From positions 62,001 through 126,000 of the forward strand of contig CAXXUG010000001.1 in the NCBI GenBank assembly GCA_963664835.2: 64,000 nucleotides of DNA, given 5' to 3'. The notes under the pieces are model-generated. The model was not told where the DNA came from. It was given only the letters and a program-made list of their open reading frames with translations, and did not search any database. This document shows positions 53,322 to 62,977 of the stretch, piece after piece. Within the stretch, counting starts at the first letter, position 1. Every line of letters begins with the position of its first letter. The position numbers were made by a program, and so were the translations under genes. The stretch comes from G963664835 sp963664835 (GTDB lineage Bacteria > Chloroflexota > UBA6077 > FW602-bin22 > JBCLEL01).

Positions 53322-54710
53322 TTGGATGACAAGCTGAAGGAAGCTTGCGGCGTTTTTGGCATCTATGGGCATAGAGAAGACGTAGCGCGAGTAACCTTTT
53401 TCGGCCTGTTCGCTCTCCAACATCGGGGACAAGAATCAGCCGGTATCGTTACTACCGACGGGCACCGGCTGGCCGTGCACAAGAGCATGGGCCAAGTCGC
53501 TCAGGTCTTCACCGAGGACGACCTGCAAAGCCTGCCAGGCCACATCGCCATCGGACACACGCGATACTCGACGACCGGCTCATCCAAGATCTTCAATGCC
53601 CAACCGGTAATTGTCGATGGCGAGATCGCGTTGGGCCACAACGGAAACCTGACCAACGCGGTGGTCTTGCGCGAAGAGCTGCTCGAGGAAGGCTACGTGT
53701 TCCGAGGCACCAGCGACAGCGAGATGATTGCCCACCTGTTCAGCGCCGGCCCGGGCCGGGATCAAACCGAGCGAATTCGGCTTGCGATGCGCAGGTTGAT
53801 TGGCGCGTTCAGCATAGTCGCGCTGACAAAGGATGCGCTATACGCGCTCCGGGACCCGCTCGGAGTGCGACCGCTCTGCCTGGGCAAGCTAAACGGATCC
53901 TGGGTGGTGGCATCGGAATCTTGCGCACTCGATACCATCGAGGCTCAGTACATCCGCGAAATCGAGCCCGGCGAGATTGTCAGGATAGATGAGCGAGGCG
54001 TGGAGAGCTTCCCTCCAGCGTCGGAGAGCAATCGGGCACTCTGCATGTTCGAATACATTTATTTTGCCCGGCCGGACAGCATCATCAACGAGCGGCTGGT
54101 CCATCAGGCCCGCATGGCGATGGGACGGGCCCTGGCCAGGGAGCACCCGGCCAATGCGGACATTGTCATGGGCGTGCCCGACTCGGGGACACCTGCCGCG
54201 ATCGGATTCGCCGAGGAGAGCGGCATTCCCTTCCGTGAAGGGTTGGTGAAGAACCGTTACATAGGCCGAACGTTCATCCAGCCGGAGCAGAGACTTCGGG
54301 ACATCGGCATTAGCTTGAAATACAACCCGCTGCCGGAAGTGCTGGCGAACAAGAGCGTGGTGGTAGTGGACGACTCGATAGTGCGCGGCTCCACGACCAA
54401 GCCGATTGTCAGCTTGCTCCGGCGTGGAGGGGCCCGGGAAGTCCACGTACGGGTCCACGCGCCGCCAATGGTCTATCCCTGTTACCTGGGGCTAGACACG
54501 GCGAGACGCGACGAACTCATCGCCGCCAAGAAGTCTATAGGCCAAATCCGCGAGTTCATCGGCGCGGATTCGCTTGGATACCTGAGCTTGGACAACTTGA
54601 TGGATGCGATCAGGGACAATCACGGCAAGCTCTGCCAGGGTTGCTTCACAGGCCAATATCCGGTACCTGTACAGCTCGAGTTCGACAAGCTGACCCTCGA
54701 GATGCGCTGA
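53322..54710 (+). CDS. purF: Amidophosphoribosyltransferase
   Basis: A 462-residue first enzyme of purine synthesis. A short propeptide precedes the N-terminal nucleophile Cys9 (LKEACGVFGIYGH), as in the B. subtilis type. Fe-S ligand Cys positions are present (CMFEYIYFARPDS, YPCYLGLD and LCQGCFTGQYP). The PRPP loop is VVVVDDSIVRGSTTKPI. TTG start at 53322 with GGGGGATAGG upstream. Confidence 0.95.
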   Translation: MDDKLKEACGVFGIYGHREDVARVTFFGLFALQHRGQESAGIVTTDGHRLAVHKSMGQVAQVFTEDDLQSLPGHIAIGHTRYSTTGSSKIFNAQPVIVDGEIALGHNGNLTNAVVLREELLEEGYVFRGTSDSEMIAHLFSAGPGRDQTERIRLAMRRLIGAFSIVALTKDALYALRDPLGVRPLCLGKLNGSWVVASESCALDTIEAQYIREIEPGEIVRIDERGVESFPPASESNRALCMFEYIYFARPDSIINERLVHQARMAMGRALAREHPANADIVMGVPDSGTPAAIGFAEESGIPFREGLVKNRYIGRTFIQPEQRLRDIGISLKYNPLPEVLANKSVVVVDDSIVRGSTTKPIVSLLRRGGAREVHVRVHAPPMVYPCYLGLDTARRDELIAAKKSIGQIREFIGADSLGYLSLDNLMDAIRDNHGKLCQGCFTGQYPVPVQLEFDKLTLEMR

Positions 54711-54726
54711 AGCTCGGAATCACCTT

Positions 54727-55371
54727 ATGGCCATGGCCAGGTCACGCACTGTATCTGCGCCGACCCGGGTGGTGGTGCTCGCCTCCGGCCGCGGCACGAA
54801 TCTTCAGGCAATTATCGACGCCGCCCGGGAAGGGGGCCTACCCATCGAGCTGGTGGGTGTGGTCTACAATCGGGCCGGCGCGCGGTGCGCCACCAGGGCC
54901 GCGCGAGCCGGCATACCGGCTCATCTCTTGATCAGCCGAGGCCTCGACCGGGAGAGCTACGGCCAAATCCTCCTCGAGAAATTGCTGGAACTGGCGCCGG
55001 AACTGATAGTTACTGCCGGCTTTAACCGGATAATGGGCACGCAGGTCATCGCGGCGTTTCCCAATCGAATTATCAACATTCATCCGTCGTTGCTGCCAGC
55101 ATTTGCCGGCGGGTTGCACGCCCAAGCCGACGCATTGGCGCATGGAGTGAAGATCTCTGGGTGCACGGTCCACTTCGTCGACAACGAGGTTGACGCCGGC
55201 CCGATTATTGGGCAAGCCGCGGTGGCGGTGAGGGAAGACGACGATGCCGGCAGCCTGTCGGCGCGAATACTCGAACAGGAGCATCTCATATTGGTAGAAG
55301 CGATAGAGATGTACGTGAAAGGGCGCCTCAGAGTCGAAGGACGGCGTGTGCGGATACTAGATCGGGACTGA
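54727..55371 (+). CDS. purN: Phosphoribosylglycinamide formyltransferase
   Basis: A 214-residue PurN using 10-formyl-THF to make FGAR. VVVLASGRGTNLQAIIDAAR is the GAR-binding loop and NIHPSLLPAFAGGLHAQADA holds the catalytic Asn-His pair; GCTVHFVDNEVDAGPII carries the catalytic Asp. It ends 15 bases inside the convergent dnaA gene. Confidence 0.95.
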   Translation: MAMARSRTVSAPTRVVVLASGRGTNLQAIIDAAREGGLPIELVGVVYNRAGARCATRAARAGIPAHLLISRGLDRESYGQILLEKLLELAPELIVTAGFNRIMGTQVIAAFPNRIINIHPSLLPAFAGGLHAQADALAHGVKISGCTVHFVDNEVDAGPIIGQAAVAVREDDDAGSLSARILEQEHLILVEAIEMYVKGRLRVEGRRVRILDRD

Positions 55372-56755
55372 TTTTGTCCGGAGCGACTCTCGAATAGCAG
55401 CCAGATCGCGCCTCGCTCGGTCGTTTTTCTCCAAGTTGTCAGCGACGCGGTTGCAACCGTGCAACACCGTGCTGTGGTCGCGGCCGCCGAGCAGACGTCC
55501 GATTTCGGCCAGAGAAACTCCCAACTCCTCGCGCAGGAGGTACATCGCCATATGCCGCGCGGATACTATCTTGCCGCCACGGGACTTGCCCCTGATGATG
55601 ACCGGATCGACTTTGAGATGGCGCGCCACCAAATCGATGATCTCTTCTGGCTGCATTGGCCGGCGTACATCAGCCGGAACGAGGTCGGCTATACACTCGG
55701 CAACCAGATCCGCGTCGATCGGCCTAGCGGTCAGTGTGGCCGTCGCCGAGATGCGATTCAACGCACCTTCCAGGTCCCGGATATTGGAGTGTATTCGCCC
55801 GGCCAAGAACTGCATTATCGGCGGCGGGACTGCAAGGTTTAGCTCTCGCGCCTTTGCGATGAGTATAGCTTGCCTCGTCTCCAAGTCGGGTGGCTGGATA
55901 TCCGCCACCAATCCCCAGCCGAATCGCGACTTCAGTCGTTCCGCGAGCGTGGAGATGGCCTTTGGGGAGCGGTCAGCGGAAATGACCACCTGTCGGCCGC
56001 TCGAGTGTAGCGTGTCGAACGTGTGAAAGAACTCTTCCTGGGTGCTCTCCTTGCCCGGCAATGAACTGAATGTCGTCAACCAGGAGGACGTCGACGCTGC
56101 GGTAGCGGTCCCGGAACTCCTGCGTGCGATTGTGACGGATAGACTGAATGAGGTCGTTGGTAAACTGCTCGGAGGATATATAGACTACGCTGCGGCCGGA
56201 CTCCAGAATCGCGTGGGCAATGGCGTGGAGAAGGTGCGTTTTTCCGAGACCCACTCCGCCATGTATGAAGAGCGGGTTAAACGCGCCGCCGGGATCGCGC
56301 GCGACAGCCTGGGCGGCGGCATGAGCCAATTGGTTGCCGGCTCCGACAATGAAGTGCTCAAACGTATATTTTCGATTCGGGCGCCAAACGTTGGTCCTGG
56401 GTGACGAAAGCAGGCTCTGCTCGTCGGGGGGCTTTGAAGGAGGCTCAGCCGTGACTACCGAACTGGCCGGATCCTGTATCGAGGGATTGGGATCGGCCTG
56501 ACCAACAAGGACCGAAAGATCGAGGGGATGGCCGTTTATCTTACTGATCGTGCCCTTGATCTCAGATGAGAGTCGAGATTCGATCCACTCCTTGGCAAAA
56601 GTGCTTGGGGCGCGGAGTAGGAGGGTGTCACCATCGATCTCTACTGCCGTCACGTGCCTTACCCAAGTCTCATAGACAGGTCTGGTCAGCTTCAACTCAA
56701 GCTCCCCCTGAGCAGCCTTCCAAAGCTGTCTTGGGGTAAGACGCGCAAAATGCAC
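55357..56755 (-). CDS. dnaA: Chromosomal replication initiator DnaA, frame broken once
   Basis: DnaA in two frames. Domain I is LWKAAQGELELKLTRPVYET. The AAA+ core has Walker A GGVGLGKTHLL and Walker B LLVDDIQF. After the break it continues KESTQEEFFHTFDTLH with sensor regions, and domain IV has the GGRDHSTVLHGC DNA-binding motif. One extra base in the run 56054-56056 accounts for the shift: removing it restores DDIQFIAGKESTQEEFF. The restored protein is about 465 residues, normal length. GTG 56755 (after GAGGTAGCC) is preferred to TTG 56788. Because dnaA should be essential, an assembly error is more likely than loss. Confidence 0.88.
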
Positions 56756-56900
56756 TAAAAGGCTACCTCTATTCGCAGGGTAGAGCAAGGCTAGGGCTTA
56801 CTGGGCAACATTGGCGCCGAAGAGTGGCGAGGTGGAGCGGTGGGTAGTATTGTAACACCCTATCACCCCAATTTAGTTGTTATACTTTGCACAAAAGTTT

Positions 56901-56977
56901 GCCCCCGTAGCTCAACTGGACAGAGCGCATGGCTTCGGACCATGAGGTTGCGGGTTCGAGTCCTGCCGGGGGTGCCA
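56901..56977 (+). tRNA. tRNA-Arg (anticodon TCG)
   Basis: A 77-base cloverleaf: acceptor GCCCCCG/CGGGGGT, D arm GCTC/GAGC, anticodon stem CATGG/CCATG with loop CTTCGGA (anticodon TCG), T arm GCGGG/CCTGC with TTCGAGT loop, discriminator G and an encoded CCA. The G1-U72 pair is a wobble. A TATACT box lies about 15 bases upstream. Confidence 0.93.
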
Positions 56978-57194
56978 AACGCCGCCGATGCGCGATTTTA
57001 TGGGAACGACAGAGTTTACGACAAGACCGGCGCGATGTGCCGGGAGCGCGATTCGGGCCGGCTTGAGCGTAATTTGGTTACTGTCAATTGTGCACGGAAA
57101 ACAAATGGGTTTCCTGCCCCCCAAACTTCACGTTGATTGCGTCGGGAACGACAATTCCTGACGCTCTGTCATTAGTTATTGGAGGCTTACAGCG

Positions 57195-58331
57195 ATGCCA
57201 TTAGCTGGCGCAAAGCCGATCACGGCTCCGGGGTGGACCGGCGCACCAAGAACCGATATTGCAGTGATTGACTGCGATGTCCACCATAGCTTGAAGAGGG
57301 AAGAAGACCTACTCACGCTTCTTCCGCGGGTGTACCGAGAGCAGGTAGTGGAGCAGGGATTCCTTTTACCGAAACCCGGTTACTACAACGTACCGTTCAG
57401 GGCGAACCGAATCGATCTTACCGATGGCAAGGACAAGGAGATATACGACATTCGCGAGCGCGGCGCAGACTACGACCTGCTGCGGGAAGAGCATCTTGAC
57501 CGCTGGAATGTCGACTACGCGCTGCTCACAGGTCCGGTCAGTTTCTACAGCGTTGGCGTGATTCCCGACCCGGACTATGCCGCCGCGCTGTGCACAGCGT
57601 TTAACGATTGGACGATTGAGGAGTGGGCGAGTCGCGACAGCCGGTTGCTGGTGTCGCTGCTGATTTCTACGTCGGACCCGCGGCTGGCGGCAATGGAAAT
57701 AGACCGCCTGGGAGAAAGGCCGGAGGTAGTCGCGATCATACTTCCGACGGGTTCACGCCGGCCTTACGGCAATCGCTTCTTCCTGCCTATATGGGAAGCG
57801 TGCGACCGCAACGGTCTGGCGGTTGTCGTGCATCCGGGTGCAGCCGGAGCGGGGATGGCAGGACCGCCGACCGGGGTGGGCTACCCAACTTACTATATCG
57901 AGCACCGAATGGCCCGTCCGCAAGAAGCGATGGCCCACTGCGCTTCGCTCATTTGCGAAGGGGTTTTTGAGCGGTTTCCGAGTCTCAAGTTCGCTTTCAT
58001 TGAGGTGCAGCAGTTCTGGGCGCCTGGTCTGATCTGGCACATGGACGCCGATTGGAAGTCGTTGCGCGAGCAGACGCCCTGGCTGAAGAAGCTGCCCAGC
58101 GAATACTTCCGGGAGCACATAAAGGTCGGGTCCCAGCCGTTGGGCGAGCCGACACGGCCGGAGCATCTGATGCCGATGCTGGAGGCGATGCACGCCGATG
58201 AGGTGTTGATCTACTGTTCGGACTGGCCTCATTGGGACTGGGACGACCCGGCGACGACCTTTCCCCGGCTGCCGGAGGACCTTCACAAGCGTATCTTCGC
58301 TGAAAACGCGAGGGATCTGCTGAATCTATAG
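57195..58331 (+). CDS. ACMSD-like amidohydrolase (amidohydrolase_2 family)
   Basis: A 378-residue TIM-barrel metal hydrolase or decarboxylase. VIDCDVHHS occupies the place of the N-terminal metal-binding strand, VVVHPGAAG carries a barrel His, and IYCSDWPHWDWDDP holds the C-terminal Asp of the active site. Substrate is unknown; this branch is abundant in SAR202-type Chloroflexota. TTGGAGG lies 11 bases before the ATG. Confidence 0.85.
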   Translation: MPLAGAKPITAPGWTGAPRTDIAVIDCDVHHSLKREEDLLTLLPRVYREQVVEQGFLLPKPGYYNVPFRANRIDLTDGKDKEIYDIRERGADYDLLREEHLDRWNVDYALLTGPVSFYSVGVIPDPDYAAALCTAFNDWTIEEWASRDSRLLVSLLISTSDPRLAAMEIDRLGERPEVVAIILPTGSRRPYGNRFFLPIWEACDRNGLAVVVHPGAAGAGMAGPPTGVGYPTYYIEHRMARPQEAMAHCASLICEGVFERFPSLKFAFIEVQQFWAPGLIWHMDADWKSLREQTPWLKKLPSEYFREHIKVGSQPLGEPTRPEHLMPMLEAMHADEVLIYCSDWPHWDWDDPATTFPRLPEDLHKRIFAENARDLLNL

Positions 58332-58507
58332 GTTTGCTCGGCGAGCGGGCGGCGCTTGGATATGTCTGAAGCCTTAGAGCTATTCGTTTCGTTCAAACTC
58401 TTGAGCGTCGACGGGCGAGTGTTACCGGTCGCATTAGCCATTCGACAATGATCACATTTCAGCATCAAACATCAAACCTCGTTCGCTCTGGTGCTAGCCG
58501 CTAAGAG

Positions 58508-59473
58508 TTAGCCGGCCAAGAACTTGCCGGCGCCGAGCGCCAGGGCCTTTTCGGCCAGAGCCTCGCCGATCGACGGGGGGTCGTAGAACAGTCCGCGCAT
58601 CGAGACGCGAATCGGCCGGGAGCCGGCGGCCGGAGCAATCAGGGCGCTTAGCCGTAGATTCAGGCCACGGATCTCGGCGTAAGCGGCGACCGGCGGATCG
58701 CAGCCGGCGCCCAACTCGCGGAGAAACGCGCGCTCGGCGGTGACGGTCGCCCAACTCTCGGGGTGGTGTAGGACAGAGACCAGCCGCAGCGACTCCTCGT
58801 CGCCGGCCCGGCACTGTAGACCTATTGCGCCCTGTCCTGGCGCCGGCAGGATCGTGTCGTAGTCGAGTACCTGAGTCGCGCGATTGGCAAGGCCGAGGGC
58901 TTGGAGGTCGCAGAGGGCCAGAACGATAGCGTCGAGTTCGTCGGTATCGAGCCGCTTCAACTTAGTCTGTACCGTTCCTTGCAGTGGGATGGGATGTGCG
59001 TCGGGGCGGGCGAAAAGCACCTGGGCTTGCCGGCAGAGGCCGGCGGCACCGATCCGGGGATCGCCCGGCAAATCGGCAAGCGACGATCCATCTTTGCTTA
59101 TAAGCGCGTCGCGGGCCTCCAATCTGCGTGGGACCGCCCCGATCACAAGATCGGGGGATTCCTCGACTGGCAGTTTGTCGAGGCTGTGAACAGCCAAGTC
59201 GATTCGCTTCTCTCGCAGGGCTCTCTCCAGTTCCCGTAGTAACGACTCTTCGTGGCGGGCGTTCGGGTGGGTGTCGGCAAAATCAAGGTCGGCTTGTGTC
59301 GTCACCGGAACGATGGCAATCCTGAGCTCCGGCCACGCTGCCTCGAGTTGTTGCGCAATTGCTCGGGCTCTTCGCCGGTCGATCGGGTCGGCTGTCGAGC
59401 CGATCCGGATCTCGGAGTCGCCTACTATCACGTCAGGCCCAATCGCTGTTGCCGCCTTTCGCCGGCACTCCAA
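58508..59473 (-). CDS. HemC-like (porphobilinogen deaminase-like) protein with altered active site
   Basis: A 321-residue protein aligning along all three HemC domains, but with key residues replaced. The catalytic HSMKD is HSLDK (96-100), the cofactor loop GTSSLRR is GAAGLCR (142-148), LRGNVxTRL is LQGTVQTKL (164-172), and the N-terminal TRxS is STAD. The cofactor-attaching Cys is kept (GAGCDPPV, Cys258), as are PAPGQGAIGLQCR and ITAERA-like VTAERAFLRE. A normal HemC needs several of these arginines and the Asp. It may be a non-catalytic or repurposed relative, or a diverging gene. The first start is TTG 59473; GTG 59431 is also possible. Confidence 0.75.
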   Translation of the reverse strand: MECRRKAATAIGPDVIVGDSEIRIGSTADPIDRRRARAIAQQLEAAWPELRIAIVPVTTQADLDFADTHPNARHEESLLRELERALREKRIDLAVHSLDKLPVEESPDLVIGAVPRRLEARDALISKDGSSLADLPGDPRIGAAGLCRQAQVLFARPDAHPIPLQGTVQTKLKRLDTDELDAIVLALCDLQALGLANRATQVLDYDTILPAPGQGAIGLQCRAGDEESLRLVSVLHHPESWATVTAERAFLRELGAGCDPPVAAYAEIRGLNLRLSALIAPAAGSRPIRVSMRGLFYDPPSIGEALAEKALALGAGKFLAG

Positions 59474-59884
59474 GGAATGAAAATTCGCGCCTCCCGCCCC
59501 GCACCCCGGTGCGGGGCATGCTTTTGACCGCTGGATTACGGTTGTGGGCGTTGGTGCGATTCAAAGCCACTCCTGAAGCCGCTGAGCGTTATTTCGTACC
59601 AATCGCTCATCCCGGCTGGGGCCGGCACACCAAGGTATGAAAACCCGGAGTTGCCGTTTCATGCGGCGAATTCGCACAGTGGATTCTGCCATGCCCCGCC
59701 CCCAGCCCCAGCGGGGGACAAGCCCCCGCGCTACATTCTTCTTTTCCGGCTACGAACGAGGATGAGTTAGAAGAAGTTAGCTGGAAGGCCATTTTCGTAC
59801 CAATTCTTTGTAGAGCGACCGAGTGTAAACGCGTCGCTGGCGTCGCTGGTTGCGGGATCACCATGAGCTTTGAGAATCAGAAGT
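59474..59884. repeat. Dispersed mosaic repeat block R4
   Basis: Noncoding spacer between the HemC-like gene and the methyltransferase. It includes a CCCCGCAC/GTGCGGGG hairpin at about 59501-59520, an M3 segment (TTCAAAGCCACTCCTGAAGC), and a full M4 from TTTCGTACCAATCGCTCATC through CCGGCACACCAAGGTATGAA to GCGGGGGACAAGCCCCCGC. A stray M4 start (CATTTTCGTACCAATTC) closes the block. Confidence 0.78.
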
Positions 59885-60709
59885 CTACCGGGCCGGCTTT
59901 CGAAACACCATCACGTACTCGTGCTTGAAGATATAGAAGCCTTCCTTCATTGCCCGGTACCGCCACAGATTCTCGTTCTTGCCCTTACCCCGCTCGTTGC
60001 CCTGGATGTCCTTCACGTTGATGGCCTTGAGGATGAAGCCGGCGTCCTGGCACACTCTCATGCACTCGAATCCCAGTGGAACCCATTGAGAGCCGGCGTA
60101 CTTGTCACCAACTACCAGCGCCATGAAACGTCCCGGCCGCAGCAGCGAGTAGGCGTTCTGTACGACTTGGCTGAACATCTTCAGAAACTCTTCAAGTCCC
60201 GGGGCGTTACTCAAGTCGTCAGGCCTGTCACTGAACTTGATGATGTCGTGATAGGGGGGATGAAGCAACACAAGGTCCGCGGATTCAGAGCCGGCATCGC
60301 GCAAGGCGCCCTCCACTTGGATCTTAGTATCTGGCCGGGTGGAGTCGCCATCGATGATCTTGGTGTTGACACCGAACGAGTTGGCGGCCTGGTCGACGAG
60401 CTGCCGGGCGCGATCCGCCACATCAGGCAGGAGCTCGACGCCTATGCCGTGACGGCCGAGATTCCGGCATTCGATCAAAGTCGTGCCGAGCCCGGCGAAG
60501 AGATCGACGACTACCTCGCCCTGCTTGGTGAACCTGCGCATGAGCTGATGTGGGATCTGGGGAACGAAATTGCCCCAGTACTCTGCCGAGTGTGGGCCGG
60601 CGTGGTCCCGCCGGCCGAGCAGCCAGAGGCTATCGAGCTGGATATCCTCATAGTCTTTCCAGCGACTGAGGTCCAGGTCTGAGAAGCTGTTCGTCTTCCG
60701 GTGCCGCAT
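59885..60709 (-). CDS. Orphan DNA methyltransferase (N4/N6 amino-methyltransferase type)
   Basis: A 274-residue SAM-dependent methyltransferase. Motif I is VVDLFAGLGTTLIECRNLGR at about residue 68, and the catalytic motif IV is LHPPYHDIIKF at about 150, so the order is I before IV. No restriction endonuclease gene is next to it. It starts 6 bases after the site-2 protease stop and is probably co-transcribed with the envelope protease genes. Target sequence and base are unknown. Confidence 0.85.
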   Translation of the reverse strand: MRHRKTNSFSDLDLSRWKDYEDIQLDSLWLLGRRDHAGPHSAEYWGNFVPQIPHQLMRRFTKQGEVVVDLFAGLGTTLIECRNLGRHGIGVELLPDVADRARQLVDQAANSFGVNTKIIDGDSTRPDTKIQVEGALRDAGSESADLVLLHPPYHDIIKFSDRPDDLSNAPGLEEFLKMFSQVVQNAYSLLRPGRFMALVVGDKYAGSQWVPLGFECMRVCQDAGFILKAINVKDIQGNERGKGKNENLWRYRAMKEGFYIFKHEYVMVFRKPAR

Positions 60710-60715
60710 GGGCGC

Positions 60716-61852
60716 TTATCTGGCCGACGGTTTGCCGAGTTCGCTACGCAGCTGCAAGAAGCGAATGATGTCACTCCGACTCAAGAGACCGACCAGCCGG
60801 TCGTTCACAATGACGGGCAACTGGTTAAGATCCTGCTCCGCCATCACCTGGATCGCGTTTCCCAAGTCTTCGTCCGGACCGACAGAACGGATCTGGTCCG
60901 GTCGCCGCATGACTTCGCTCACGTAGCGGCTGGGCCACTGCTCGCGGGGTAATCTCCTGATTTCCGAGAGCGATACCAAGCCGAGGAATCGATCTCCCAG
61001 GACGATGGGAACGCAGCGAAGATTCTGGAAGAGAAAGAAGTCGTTCACGAGCGAGCTTACGCTGATGCCGGGTTCGGCGACGACGGGACTTGGTCGCATT
61101 ATGGAGTTGACCTGGAAGCCACGAAGATTGCTGCGCGTGACGTAATGCCGGACGCTGGCCTCGGCTGCGTTATTGAGGAACCAGCCGATGAAGATCAACC
61201 AGAGGCCACCGACCAAATCGCCGCCTATAACCTGGAAGATCCCAAGCACGATGAAGAGGTAGGATGCAATCTGGCCCACACGGCCGGCGGAGACTACTGA
61301 CTTGCGGGCATCATTGGTCGACGCCCACAGGATCGCTCTCAAAACTCGACCGCCGTCCAACGGGAAGCCGGGGATCAGATTGAAGAGCGCCAGTATCAAG
61401 TTCGCCCTGGACAGGTACCAGGCAAGGCCGAACAGCGCACCGGAAGATTCACCGAGGCCGGACAGCAGGAAGAAGAATAGAGCGATCGCAAAGCTGGCGA
61501 TTGGACCGACGATGGCGACAAGGAACTCGTCAATCGGCCGGCGAGCCTCGTCCTTGATGCTGGCGACGCCGCCGAATATGAACAGGGTTATGCTATTGAC
61601 TCTCATCCCGCGGCTCTGGGCGACGACGGCGTGGGCCAACTCGTGCACCAGGACCGATCCGAAGAGCAGGATGCTGCCGATGACCGCGAAAGTCCAGCGG
61701 TCTGTCAGGCTCCACTCTGGGAACATTGTCCGGAACAATCCGTCACCCTCGGCCAACGACCAGGTGACCAGACCGAAAACGAACAGCCAGGTGACATGTA
61801 TTCCGATGCGGATGCCGCGTACCGACCCCAATCGGAAAGTGCTCTCAGTCAT
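60716..61852 (-). CDS. Site-2 metalloprotease (M50) with tandem CBS domains
   Basis: A 378-residue membrane protease. HELAH is at 70-74 and the third zinc ligand Asp166 is in PGFPLDGGR. About six transmembrane segments are followed by two CBS domains (about 245-370). This architecture matches Rip3-like site-2 proteases, which cut transmembrane regulators inside the membrane; the CBS pair may sense nucleotides. It is 51 bases downstream of htpX and 6 bases upstream of the methyltransferase. Confidence 0.92.
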   Translation of the reverse strand: MTESTFRLGSVRGIRIGIHVTWLFVFGLVTWSLAEGDGLFRTMFPEWSLTDRWTFAVIGSILLFGSVLVHELAHAVVAQSRGMRVNSITLFIFGGVASIKDEARRPIDEFLVAIVGPIASFAIALFFFLLSGLGESSGALFGLAWYLSRANLILALFNLIPGFPLDGGRVLRAILWASTNDARKSVVSAGRVGQIASYLFIVLGIFQVIGGDLVGGLWLIFIGWFLNNAAEASVRHYVTRSNLRGFQVNSIMRPSPVVAEPGISVSSLVNDFFLFQNLRCVPIVLGDRFLGLVSLSEIRRLPREQWPSRYVSEVMRRPDQIRSVGPDEDLGNAIQVMAEQDLNQLPVIVNDRLVGLLSRSDIIRFLQLRSELGKPSAR

Positions 61853-61903
61853 ACGTGTCTACCTTCGCCCGACTGCAGCCAATTGAGGCTCTCCCAGCAG
61901 GCA

Positions 61904-62764
61904 TTAGTACATGGCGCGCAGCCGGGCGATTCGCTCCTCGATTGGGGGATGGGTGCTGAAGAGAGATCTGAACCCTCCGCCACTGAATGGATTAACTATG
62001 TAGAGGGGAGCGGTCGCCGGCTTGGCGTTGTTCATGGGTCGATACTGGACGCCGGCCTGCAGTTTCTCCAGCGCCGACGCCAGAGGTAGAGGATTGCCGA
62101 GAATGCGGGCGCCGGTCGCGTCGGCATCGTATTCGCGGGCACGGGATATCGCCATCTGGATGACCATCGCTGCTATTGGCGCCAGGATGATCAAGAGAAG
62201 CGAGGCGACGAGCGATCCAATGCCGCCGCCTTCGTCTTCGTCACGACCGAAGCCGCCGAAAATCATCGCCCACTGTGCCATGTAGGCGATGTAGGTGATG
62301 GCGCCGGCGATCGCGGCGGCGATAGTAGCGATCAGGGTATCGCGATTGCGAATATGGGCCAGTTCGTGGGCGATGACGCCGGCCAACTCCTGGCGGTCTA
62401 ACAGGCCGGCGATCCCGGTAGTCACCGCAACGGCGCTGTGATGGGGATCGCGCCCGGTAGCGAACGCATTCGGAGAGGGGTTGTCTATCACGTAGACTCG
62501 CGGCTTAGGCAGGCCGGCATTCGCGGCCAACCGCTCGACCATGCTGTGCAACTCGGGCGCTTGGTCAACGGAAGTCTCTTTGGCGCCGGACATGGAGAGC
62601 GCGATTTTGTCGGAGAACCAGTATGCCCCCAGATTCATCAACAGGGCAAACATCAGGGCGATTGTCATGCCGCCGGGCCCGGCGATAATACGGCCGGCCA
62701 CTAGCAATACGGCCGTCAACGCGCCCAGCAGTAGAACCGTCTTGATGGTGTTTGTACTAGTCAA
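61904..62764 (-). CDS. htpX: Zinc metalloprotease HtpX
   Basis: A 286-residue M48 membrane protease for quality control of misfolded membrane proteins. HELAH is at 133-137, followed by IRNRDTLI, and the third ligand Glu lies in REYDADATG. Four hydrophobic segments are present. It starts at TTG 62764 with GGGAGG 9 bases upstream. Neighbouring hflKC and the site-2 protease share the envelope-proteolysis theme. Confidence 0.93.
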   Translation of the reverse strand: MTSTNTIKTVLLLGALTAVLLVAGRIIAGPGGMTIALMFALLMNLGAYWFSDKIALSMSGAKETSVDQAPELHSMVERLAANAGLPKPRVYVIDNPSPNAFATGRDPHHSAVAVTTGIAGLLDRQELAGVIAHELAHIRNRDTLIATIAAAIAGAITYIAYMAQWAMIFGGFGRDEDEGGGIGSLVASLLLIILAPIAAMVIQMAISRAREYDADATGARILGNPLPLASALEKLQAGVQYRPMNNAKPATAPLYIVNPFSGGGFRSLFSTHPPIEERIARLRAMY

Positions 62765-62904
62765 ATTCAGGCACCTCCCTGAACCATGTATGTTCTTCGC
62801 TCAACTAGAAAATACACCACGGGCAGGGCAGTCGACCAGAATTACAGGCGCCTGACGTGGGCTGAGCCGGATAATGCGAGGGCTATGGGGTTGAGTGCAA
62901 ATGA

Positions 62905-62941
62905 AACAAGGCCGGATGGCAACAAACCATGCGGCCTTGTT
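62905..62941 (-). terminator. Intrinsic terminator downstream of hflC
   Basis: AACAAGGCCG and CGGCCTTGTT form a perfect 10-base stem, extended by ATGG/CCAT around an internal loop. On the minus strand the hairpin is followed by a T-rich stretch (TTGTTTCATTTG). It lies about 37 bases past the hflC stop and before the htpX leader. Confidence 0.7.
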
Positions 62942-62977
62942 CAACATCGAACGCGGAGAACTACCTAACGGAGCGGA

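Noticed and set aside
56789..56900. Possible replication origin next to dnaA
   Set aside because: The spacer has no clear cluster of DnaA boxes (TTATCCACA-like) and is largely taken up by dnaA and tRNA upstream sequence.
58508..59473. Plain call of this gene as functional hemC
   Set aside because: The catalytic and cofactor-binding motifs are replaced, so only HemC-like can be supported.
59870..60682. Plus-strand open frame of 270 codons
   Set aside because: It is the antisense of the orphan DNA methyltransferase, whose motifs I and IV are clear on the minus strand.
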